A DNA stretch of 7,033 bases from positions 1-7,033 of the forward strand of contig CAIXAA010000752.1 in NCBI GenBank assembly GCA_903917305.1, read 5' to 3'. Of this stretch, positions 1 through 5,692 are shown one piece after another. Numbering within the stretch: the first letter of the stretch is position 1; every line of letters begins with the position of its first letter. The notes beneath the pieces are model-generated. The model saw only the letters and a list, made by a program, of their open reading frames with translations. It was not told where the DNA came from and did not search any database. This stretch comes from an uncultured Myxococcales bacterium. GTDB lineage: Bacteria > Myxococcota_A > UBA9042. The position numbers and the translations under genes are program-made.

Positions 1-194
1 AGCTGGTCAAGGACAACCTGCTCGGCGCGCTGATTGGCAAGCTCAGCGGCAGCGCGCTCGGCTCCTTCCCGTTGCCGGCCATCGACTTGAGCGGGACGAT
101 GCCCGGGCTGCCGCCGGGCGTGGGCATTGCCATCGATCCGCAAAAGCTGACACGCAAGGACGGCAACTCGGTCGTCGGCGGGGTGCTGAAATGA
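1..194 (+). CDS. 3' end of a probable secreted/surface protein (partial)
   Basis: An open frame enters from the left edge (first whole codon at 3) and stops at TGA 192-194, leaving 63 C-terminal residues. It reads LVKDNLLGALIG, then GSFPLPAIDLSG, PGLPPGVGIAI, and ends VVGGVLK. The 'FPLPxIDLSG...PGLPPG' style recalls C-termini of secreted proteins of unknown function in Myxococcota; this is recall of style, not a search result. No catalytic motif is visible in the part present. The stop overlaps the start of the next gene (ATGA, 4 bp), so the two are almost certainly one operon and translationally coupled. That the downstream gene encodes a lipoprotein supports an envelope location for this one too. 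Confidence is high that it is coding and low on function. Confidence 0.8.
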   Translation, partial: LVKDNLLGALIGKLSGSALGSFPLPAIDLSGTMPGLPPGVGIAIDPQKLTRKDGNSVVGGVLK

Positions 195-2182
195 GCGTGC
201 GTGCCGACTTGACCCGTGTGGCTGTGGTTCTTTGCCTGGCGCTGGCCGCTTGCGGTTCGACCGAAGCCGTTCAAGGCGTTGCGGTTCCCGACACCGGCGG
301 GAAGGCCGACACCTTCACGGCCGACGTGACCGACGACATCCCCGCGCCCGCCGATGCCGACGTGGATGCGGCGCCGGACGTCGCGCCCGCCGATGTGGCG
401 CAAGTGCCTTGCACGGCTGCGCAGGTCGCCGCGTGCGATGACAAGCTCGACTGCACCGCGGACAGCTGCATTCCCGGCGGCGTGTGCGCCTGGAAGCTCA
501 AGCCTGCCTTCTGCCTCATCGGCGGCGTGTGCCGCGCGGACGGCGACAAGAAGGCGGGCGACGCGTGTTCGGTCTGCGCCGCGGCGACGGCGCCCAAGAC
601 GTGGAGCGTGGCCGCGGACGGCAGCGCCTGCGACGACTCGGACGCCTGCACGTTCAATGACGTGTGCAAGTCCTCGAATTGTAAGGGTGAAGTCGTCCAG
701 TGTGACGACAAGAACCCGTGCACGGCCGACGTCTGCACGCCCAAGACCGGCTGCAGCTACCCGCCTGTGGACGGCAACCCCGCGTGCGACGACGGCAATG
801 CCTGCACGTCGGGCGACAAGTGCGCCGTCGGCCTGTGCGCCGGCGTCACCGCCGATTGCGACGACAAGAACCCTTGCACCGACGACGCTTGCAACCTGGC
901 GACCGGCTGCACGCACACCGACAACACGTCGCCGTGCAGCGACGGCAACGGCTGCACCAGCGGCGACACGTGCACGGCCGGCGCCTGCGTGCCGGGCGGC
1001 CCGGCGAACTGCGACGACGGCAACACCTGCACGCTCGATTCCTGCCAGGGAACGCTGGGTTGCTACCACCTGCCGACGCAGAGCCCGTGCTGCATCGGCC
1101 AGACGTCGATCTGCGATGACGGCAACCCGTGCACCAGCGACCTGTGCGACCCGGCGACGAGCGGCTGCAGCCACGAGCCCAACAGCGCGGTATGCAGCGA
1201 CGGCAACGCCTGCACCGGCAGCGATTCGTGCGCCGGCGGCAGTTGCAAAGGCGTGGCGCTGAGTTGCAACGACAACAGCCCGTGCACGGCCGACGCCTGC
1301 GATCCGGCCAGCGGCTGCATCTACACGGCGGTCGACGGCGGCGCCTGCGATGACGGCAACAGCTGCACCACCGCCGACGCGTGCCTGGGCGGCAAGTGTG
1401 TCGGGCAGGGCGAATGCCAGTGCACGCCGGTGTTCTCGCCGGACGCCAGCAAGCTGACAGCCGTCGACATCGGCAATGGCGGCAAGCCGGGTGAAGGCCT
1501 CGACATCGACAACAATCCAGCGACTTGCGCGCCTGACGGCAGCTGCTCGGGCGGCATCGACAACGCCTTGGGAGCCTTGGCCGGCGTCGTCAATGCGCAG
1601 CTCGACAAGGCCGTGGCCAGCGGGTCTGTCACTTTGCTGGTTGAATACAAGGACTTCAAGCAGGGGCCGATCTCGCTCGCGCTGTACCAGGGCAAGCTGG
1701 ACGCGAGCAATGCGACGTGCGACGTGCAGACCCAGAGCTGCGCCTATGACGTCTCGCCGTCGATGATGGACCTCAAGAAGTGCACGCCGCTGGTGAGCAT
1801 GCCGGGCACGCTGGCCGGCAACGCGCTGGTGGCGGGCGGTCCCGGGACGAACTTCCCGTTCAATATCCCGATCCAAGCCGGCGTGAACCTCGCTGTGACG
1901 ATCTACGGCGCGCGCCTTGTCGGCACCGTCGAGCTGTCGGCCGGCAAGGTCACGACGATCACGGGCATTCTCGGCGGCGCGGTGCCCAAGGATCAGCTGA
2001 TGTCGGCGATCGACGCGCTGCCGGACGCCGGTCTGCCGGTGCCGAAGGACACGCTCAAGGCGATCCTCGACTCTGCGGTGACCAACGACATCGACACCAA
2101 CGGCGACGGTGTGAAGGATGCAGCGTCGATCGGGTTGAAGTTGAAGGGAATTCCCGCGACGATCCTCGGCCTGACGCCGTAG
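191..2182 (+). CDS. Cysteine-rich modular surface lipoprotein
   Basis: A 663-aa protein of unknown function, probably anchored in the outer membrane. Residues 1-20 form a signal peptide ending in lipobox LAAC (lipidated Cys21). Residues 22-73 are a disordered Asp/Ala/Pro-rich linker. Residues 82-403 carry eleven four-cysteine modules of the form C-D-D-x-N-x-C-T, plus one different insert at 100-146. Residues 410-663 form a distinct C-terminal domain with a GGIDNALG segment (454-461), a LLVEY strand (482-486), five further cysteines (446-531), and a Ca-binding-like D-x-D-x-N-G-D-G loop near 633-643. There are 60 cysteines, 58 of them in the exported part apart from Cys21; an even number fits full disulfide pairing. 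The modules resemble, but are not identical to, Myxococcus-type cysteine-rich repeats. The ATG at 191 overlaps the previous stop, and a weak GGCGGGG purine stretch lies 7 nt upstream. A structural, adhesive or ligand-binding role is inference. Confidence 0.9.
   Translation: MSVRADLTRVAVVLCLALAACGSTEAVQGVAVPDTGGKADTFTADVTDDIPAPADADVDAAPDVAPADVAQVPCTAAQVAACDDKLDCTADSCIPGGVCAWKLKPAFCLIGGVCRADGDKKAGDACSVCAAATAPKTWSVAADGSACDDSDACTFNDVCKSSNCKGEVVQCDDKNPCTADVCTPKTGCSYPPVDGNPACDDGNACTSGDKCAVGLCAGVTADCDDKNPCTDDACNLATGCTHTDNTSPCSDGNGCTSGDTCTAGACVPGGPANCDDGNTCTLDSCQGTLGCYHLPTQSPCCIGQTSICDDGNPCTSDLCDPATSGCSHEPNSAVCSDGNACTGSDSCAGGSCKGVALSCNDNSPCTADACDPASGCIYTAVDGGACDDGNSCTTADACLGGKCVGQGECQCTPVFSPDASKLTAVDIGNGGKPGEGLDIDNNPATCAPDGSCSGGIDNALGALAGVVNAQLDKAVASGSVTLLVEYKDFKQGPISLALYQGKLDASNATCDVQTQSCAYDVSPSMMDLKKCTPLVSMPGTLAGNALVAGGPGTNFPFNIPIQAGVNLAVTIYGARLVGTVELSAGKVTTITGILGGAVPKDQLMSAIDALPDAGLPVPKDTLKAILDSAVTNDIDTNGDGVKDAASIGLKLKGIPATILGLTP
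434..1399 (+). repeat. Array of eleven four-cysteine modules in two alternating types
   Basis: Within the lipoprotein, modules begin at Cys 82, 147, 171, 199, 223, 249, 274, 308, 335, 359 and 386. Type A has spacing C-x5-C-x4-C-x5-C (82, 171, 223, 274, 359; 308 has x6 at the end). Type B has C-x5-C-x5-C-x4-C (147, 199, 249, 335, 386). A and B alternate, giving a two-module period of about 50 residues, except that A274 is followed directly by A308. Each module starts with an acidic C-[DSN]-D motif that could bind calcium, which is inference. Confidence 0.88.
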
Positions 2183-2188
2183 CTGCCT

Positions 2189-4393
2189 CTAGCCCTGCTC
2201 GCGCACGTGGCCGAACAGCGCCAGGTGCAGGTCCAGCGCCACCTGCCGGCAGTTCGTGTAGCGCTCGGCCGGCTTCTTGGCCATGCAGCGCATCACCACA
2301 GCGACCGCGCCGGGCGGCAAATCGCGATTGAACTTGCGCGGATCCGGCACCGGCTCGACGGCGTGCGCAACGAAGATGTTGCCTTCCGAGAACGGCAGGT
2401 GCCCCGTCAGCAAGCGGAACAGTACGACGCCCAAGGCATAGATGTCCGCGCGGTGGTCCACGGTGGAGCCGTCCAGCTGCTCCGGCGCCATGTAGTACGG
2501 CGTGCCGGCCAGCACCGACTGCTCGCCAAAGCCATCGTCCAGCACGCGCGCCAGACCGAAGTCCAGCAGCTTGACCGTGCCGTCGCTGGCGATGATCACG
2601 TTGTCCGGCTTGATGTCGCGGTGCACAAGCCCTTGGCCATGCGCGTGATCCAGCGCCGCGCACAGTTGCTCGATGATGGAATCCAGGAACACCACGTCGC
2701 GCACCGGCTGGTGCCCGGGCAGGTGCGCGGTCAGCGGCAGCCCTTCGACGTACTCCATCGCGTAGTAGAGCACGTCGTCGACGTTGCCCATGTCATAGAT
2801 GTGCACGATATTCGGGTGGTTCAGGCTCGCCGCCAGCTTCACTTCGCGCAGGAAGTACTTGCGGGCGATCTCGCTGGGCATCGTGCCTTCGATCATGAAC
2901 TTGAGCACGATCGTGCGGTCCAGCAGCTTGTCCGTCGCGCGGAACACGACGCCGTTGCCGCCCTGGCCCAGCCGCTCCAGGTCGATGTAGCGGCTGGCCA
3001 GCGAGGTCGGCACGCCGGTGGGCCAGCCGTGGACGAGCGGCAGCAGCTCCTCCTCGCCGCCGGTCCGCGGCGTCTTGGTGCCGATGTACGCCATCGTGCC
3101 TTCTTCAATCGTCTCAGTATGTTCTGCGTTGGAGGCCGCCATGGCGATCGTCGGCGACGAAAAGCCGCTGGCATGGCTCGCGCGCACTGGCGCCTCGGGC
3201 GCGGCGAACTCCGCGAAACGATTCTGCAACTGCTGGCACCACAGCGCCTCTTCGGAGCCTTGCACCACGATGGCCGCCAGCTTGTCGAGCAGCTGCCGGC
3301 CGCGCACGCCGTCCTGCAGTTCGAGGAGCAATTCCGCGGCTTGTCGCCCGGTCGCCAGCTTCATCGGCACCGGCATCGGCGCGTCCAGCAGGGCCAGCAT
3401 CGTGCGCACCGCCGCCGCCGTCTCGCCGCGCCCCACCTGGATGGACGCAGCGATCTGCGCAGCTTCGACGTACTGTTCGGCACTTGGGCTCACGGCCTGG
3501 GCGATGCGCAGCGCCTCGTCCGCCTGGCCGAGCGCCAGCCGCAGCTTGATGACCGCGATCTTGTCGCCATCGAGGGTCAGGCAATGGATCGCGCGCTCCG
3601 TGTCGCCACCGCGCTGGTGGTTGAGCGCCGCCTTGCGGAACATGCCCAGCTGCTCGTAGATGGCCGCGGCATCGTTGAACGCACCGCTCAGCGCCAGCCG
3701 CTCCGCCGCCTGCTCCTGCTGGCCCATATTGAGCAGCATCTGCGCGGAGTTGCGGAAGTCTTCCGCGGCGTCGAAGCAAGCCTGCGCGCGCTTCCACTCC
3801 TTGGCCGCCTGCCAGAGCTGCGCCGCCTGCGGCCACTCCTCGCGCTGTTCGTGCAACTCCGCCTGCAGCTTGGCCGCCTTGCGGCCTTGCCCTGCGCGCA
3901 CGAAGCGCGGGATCGCCTCGGCGATCTGGCCATCCTTCAAGAACAGCTCCGCCGATCGCGCCGCATCGCCCATGCCATCGGCCAGTTCAGCGGCCTGGCG
4001 CCACTCCGATGCCGCTTCCAACATACGCAACTGCGCGGATTGATTGCCAAGTTTTCGATAGCACAGCGCGGCGTTGGCGTAGTCCTTGCCCTGCTCGAAC
4101 AGGTCCGCCGCCAGATCCCAGATCTCGACCTTCTTGTAGGCGCGCGCCGCGTCCAGGAGGCGATCGGCGCGGATGAAGTAGCGCGCGGCCAGCTCCCAGT
4201 TGCCCTGCTCCTGCGCGAGACGGCCTGCCTTGGCGAAGTTGCCTTCGCGCAGGGCGTCCTGCATCGGCGAGTCCTTCTCTGCCTTGCCCTTTGCGCCGAG
4301 ACGCGCAACCCACCGCGACAGCCCATAGAAGCCGCCGATGAGGACGATCGCGACGATGGTGTAGGAGATGATGCGGGGGTCGAGGTGGTCCAT
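2189..4393 (-). CDS. Membrane-anchored Ser/Thr protein kinase with N-terminal helical-repeat array
   Basis: A 734-aa Hanks-type kinase expected to phosphorylate Ser/Thr of cytoplasmic proteins. Residues 9-26 are one transmembrane helix followed by basic residues (RWVARLGAKGK), so repeats and kinase should face the cytoplasm. Residues 40-303 are about twenty 13-residue helical repeats, and 304-390 are further helices. Residues 391-460 are a Ser/Thr- and Glu-rich linker. The kinase domain at about 469-730 has every key residue: glycine loop G476/G478/G481, Lys498, Glu517, HRD 591-593 with Lys595 and Asn598, DFG 611-613, APE 636-638 and Asp650. It should therefore be active. The domain order is the reverse of the usual bacterial kinase-membrane-sensor layout. 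ATG 4393-4391 has a short AGG 5 nt upstream. The gene follows a zinc-ribbon gene on the same strand and converges on the lipoprotein gene with a 6-bp gap. Its substrate is unknown. Confidence 0.95.
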   Translation of the reverse strand: MDHLDPRIISYTIVAIVLIGGFYGLSRWVARLGAKGKAEKDSPMQDALREGNFAKAGRLAQEQGNWELAARYFIRADRLLDAARAYKKVEIWDLAADLFEQGKDYANAALCYRKLGNQSAQLRMLEAASEWRQAAELADGMGDAARSAELFLKDGQIAEAIPRFVRAGQGRKAAKLQAELHEQREEWPQAAQLWQAAKEWKRAQACFDAAEDFRNSAQMLLNMGQQEQAAERLALSGAFNDAAAIYEQLGMFRKAALNHQRGGDTERAIHCLTLDGDKIAVIKLRLALGQADEALRIAQAVSPSAEQYVEAAQIAASIQVGRGETAAAVRTMLALLDAPMPVPMKLATGRQAAELLLELQDGVRGRQLLDKLAAIVVQGSEEALWCQQLQNRFAEFAAPEAPVRASHASGFSSPTIAMAASNAEHTETIEEGTMAYIGTKTPRTGGEEELLPLVHGWPTGVPTSLASRYIDLERLGQGGNGVVFRATDKLLDRTIVLKFMIEGTMPSEIARKYFLREVKLAASLNHPNIVHIYDMGNVDDVLYYAMEYVEGLPLTAHLPGHQPVRDVVFLDSIIEQLCAALDHAHGQGLVHRDIKPDNVIIASDGTVKLLDFGLARVLDDGFGEQSVLAGTPYYMAPEQLDGSTVDHRADIYALGVVLFRLLTGHLPFSEGNIFVAHAVEPVPDPRKFNRDLPPGAVAVVMRCMAKKPAERYTNCRQVALDLHLALFGHVREQG
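3485..4276 (-). repeat. Near-perfect 13-residue (39-bp) helical repeat array in the kinase
   Basis: Residues 40-303 of the kinase fall into about twenty 13-residue units of the form [W/F/Y]-x-x-A-A-x-x-[F/Y]-x-x-x-G-[D/N]. Examples are WDLAADLFEQGKD (92), YANAALCYRKLGN (105), FNDAAAIYEQLGM (239) and FRKAALNHQRGGD (252). The central A-A pair recurs at 69, 82, 95, 108, 134, 147, 160, 173, then 190, 203, 216, 229, 242, 255, 268 and 281. The single 4-residue shift falls between 173 and 190. The unit at 118-130 is degenerate. Confidence 0.85.
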
Positions 4394-4417
4394 GGAAACC
4401 TGATGCAGCGCCGCGCA

Positions 4418-4446
4418 AGTCTACACGACGACGCCAATCGCGCCAA
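4418..4446 (-). promoter_or_regulatory. Candidate promoter for the kinase gene
   Basis: On the minus strand, TTGGCG (4446-4441) and TAGACT (4423-4418) are separated by exactly 17 bp. Each matches 4 of 6 positions of the housekeeping -35 and -10 consensus. A transcript start near 4411 would leave a leader of about 18 nt containing the AGG ribosome site. The 103-bp gap it sits in is poorer in GC than the flanking genes. It is a pattern match only; co-transcription from the zinc-ribbon gene remains possible. Confidence 0.35.
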
Positions 4447-4496
4447 AGATTCCAAGCAACATCTTGAAACTGCGTGCGACCCGCGGCAACGGCGGG

Positions 4497-4967
4497 CTAG
4501 CGGCCAGTCACGAGGATCTTGTAGCCATCCTCGAACAAAAGCCGGGACTTGCCTTCGTAGACCGCATCGACGATGCCATGTCCGAACGTGCGGTGGTCGA
4601 CCAGCATGCCTGGCTTGACGGCCATCGAAGGCGTGTAGCTGACCGCGTCGCTGCGGTCGCGATCGGCCATGGCGCGCTGGTAGAGCACGCGCGTCGTGTG
4701 GCCGGCAGCGGCTTCCGCGGCCTTGGCGCGCGCAGTCGGTGCCCGCTTGGCCTTGGCGGGTGCAGCGGCGGCCGTGGCGGCCTCGCGCGCGGACTTGTAC
4801 TTGTGCTCCGCGCCACAAGTGTTGCACTTCACCTTGGCGATCTCGCGACCGACCATCGCGAGGATGGTGTGGGTCAGCGCGAGGGCGCAGGGCGTGCAAA
4901 AGGCCTCGACGTCGCGACCCACATTGGGTTGAGCGGCGTCACGGGACAGTCGATGCAGGTTGGTCAT
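4497..4967 (-). CDS. Small zinc-ribbon protein with C-terminal Tudor/SH3-like domain
   Basis: A 156-aa protein of a type I recognise as a conserved hypothetical of Myxococcota-like genomes. Residues 20-51 form a four-cysteine zinc ribbon: C24-x2-C27, then C48-x2-C51, within EAFCTPCALALTHTILAMV and VKCNTCGAEHKYKS. Residues 58-90 are a disordered Ala/Lys/Arg-rich linker. Residues 118-156 read PGMLVDHRTFGHG and FEDGYKILVTGR, a small beta-barrel-like pattern also seen in Tudor-like tails of UvrD/PcrA helicases and in CarD-like proteins. These features suggest binding to nucleic acid or RNA polymerase, but that is inference. I chose ATG 4967-4965 because GGAG lies 4 nt upstream; a GTG at 5030 would add 21 residues with no ribosome site. 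It lies 103 bp upstream of the kinase gene on the same strand. Confidence 0.85.
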   Translation of the reverse strand: MTNLHRLSRDAAQPNVGRDVEAFCTPCALALTHTILAMVGREIAKVKCNTCGAEHKYKSAREAATAAAAPAKAKRAPTARAKAAEAAAGHTTRVLYQRAMADRDRSDAVSYTPSMAVKPGMLVDHRTFGHGIVDAVYEGKSRLLFEDGYKILVTGR

Positions 4968-4971
4968 TTGG

Positions 4972-4975
4972 CTCC
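4972..4975 (-). promoter_or_regulatory. Ribosome binding site deciding the zinc-ribbon protein start
   Basis: GGAG on the minus strand lies 4 nt before ATG 4967-4965. The longer in-frame GTG start at 5030 has no comparable purine motif upstream, so this site favours the 156-aa form. Confidence 0.6.
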
Positions 4976-5053
4976 GTCGGTCGAGTGGACAACGAAGCAC
5001 CGCAGCGCGGACACGCCCACAGTGGCTCACTGCGCTGGATTCGACCGGCGGAT

Positions 5054-5082
5054 AGTGTAGGCCGTATGGGCCCGCGGCGCAA
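5054..5082 (-). promoter_or_regulatory. Weak candidate promoter for the zinc-ribbon gene
   Basis: On the minus strand, TTGCGC (5082-5077, 3/6) and TACACT (5059-5054, 4/6) are spaced by 17 bp. A start near 5047 would give a leader of about 80 nt and would include the alternative GTG at 5030. The match is weak in GC-rich DNA and may be chance. Something in this divergent gap must drive this gene, because the next gene upstream points the other way. Confidence 0.25.
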
Positions 5083-5096
5083 CCGTGGCGCGAGGC

Positions 5097-5125
5097 TCGA
5101 CAGGCCGCGGCGGAGCGGCTAGCCT
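5097..5125 (+). promoter_or_regulatory. Weak candidate promoter for the lipoprotein-UbiB gene set
   Basis: On the plus strand, TCGACA (5097-5102, 5/6) and TAGCCT (5120-5125, 3/6) are spaced by 17 bp. The predicted start near 5132 leaves a leader of about 78 nt. The poor -10 makes it a tentative call. It lies back to back with the minus-strand candidate, so the two cores are only 14 bp apart. I see no other recognisable site in 4968-5209. Confidence 0.22.
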
Positions 5126-5196
5126 TCCTGCGTGCGCGGGATCGGGTGCCAACACCGGCCCTTGCGCGCGCACCGCCGTTGCCGGCCCCAGACCCG

Positions 5197-5203
5197 AAAG
5201 GAG
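5197..5203 (+). promoter_or_regulatory. Strong ribosome binding site
   Basis: AAAGGAG lies 6 nt before ATG 5210. It is the closest match to the Shine-Dalgarno consensus in the window, and it fixes the start of the small lipoprotein gene. It suggests this gene is translated more strongly than its neighbours. Confidence 0.75.
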
Positions 5204-5209
5204 ACGTAG

Positions 5210-5674
5210 ATGTCCAAGCCGCTTGTCGCGCTCCTGCTGTGCCTGGCCGCCCTCGCGCTGTCCTTGAGCGGCTGCGAGGCGATCGACAAGGCGCGGATGC
5301 GCATCCTCGGCGTCACGGTCGATCAGCCGGAGCCGGAGACCGCGGAGTGGGTCATCAAGCAGGCCCTGCTCGCCGCGTCCGACAAGGACGAGGAGCGCGG
5401 CTGGGCGAATTTCCAAAAGCTGCTGCACACTTCGGAGCGCACGACCAACGCCCTGCGCGGCTGGTACCAGGGCAACTGGCCGCGCATGCGGCACCAGGCG
5501 AACCTGTACCTCGATTCGCAAGGCCGCTTTGTGCTTCGGGATTTCAAGGTGCAGCAGAACGAGGGCATCGACTACTTCGTCGAGAACAAGATCCGCGACT
5601 TGCCGACGCCGTGCTCCGTATACATCGATCACAACAACAACAACCTGTGGCGCATCAAGCGCTGCAGTCTGTAG
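5210..5674 (+). CDS. Small lipoprotein of unknown function
   Basis: A 154-aa protein with a classic lipoprotein signal: SKP, a hydrophobic stretch at residues 5-19, and lipobox LSGC with Cys22. The mature part of about 130 residues is mixed alpha/beta. A helical region (45-75, WVIKQALLAASDKDEERG) precedes strand-like segments (NLYLDSQGRFVLRDFKV, 98-114) and a C-terminal pair of cysteines (135 and 152) that could form a disulfide. The pattern of helices followed by a curved sheet would suit an NTF2-like fold, but I do not recognise the family and this is a guess. ATG 5210 is well supported by AAAGGAG 6 nt upstream. The next gene starts 18 bp after its TAG, so it leads a probable operon with a helical protein and a UbiB-type kinase. 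This points to a role at the envelope. Confidence 0.88.
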   Translation: MSKPLVALLLCLAALALSLSGCEAIDKARMRILGVTVDQPEPETAEWVIKQALLAASDKDEERGWANFQKLLHTSERTTNALRGWYQGNWPRMRHQANLYLDSQGRFVLRDFKVQQNEGIDYFVENKIRDLPTPCSVYIDHNNNNLWRIKRCSL

Positions 5675-5692
5675 CCGCGACAGGCAGGGCAG

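Noticed and set aside
271..744. Minus-strand and other-frame open reading frames across the cysteine-rich gene.
   Set aside because: They are shadows of the repeated modules, giving Arg-rich or Ser/Leu/Gln-rich repeats with no independent start signals.
434..1399. The repeated cysteine-module DNA as a possible mobile repeat or CRISPR-like array.
   Set aside because: The periodicity is in codons of one uninterrupted reading frame, with diverged nucleotide sequence between units and no spacers.
4480..4496. A small hairpin just after the zinc-ribbon stop (CCCGC / GCGGG, 7-nt loop) as a terminator.
   Set aside because: The stem is only 5 bp and no T run follows it on the minus strand, so it is not convincing as an intrinsic terminator.
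2207..4618. An 803-codon open frame on the plus strand, antisense to the whole kinase gene and extending past its start.
   Set aside because: Its translation is rich in Arg, His, Gln and Leu without motifs. The opposite strand encodes a kinase with every catalytic residue and a regular repeat. Long antisense open frames are expected in GC-rich genes with GC-biased third positions.
4968..5030. N-terminal extension of the zinc-ribbon protein to a GTG at 5030.
   Set aside because: It has no ribosome site, and the added residues (MSHCGRVRAAVLRCPLDRRSQ) are Arg-rich and unlike the rest. The internal ATG has GGAG 4 nt upstream.
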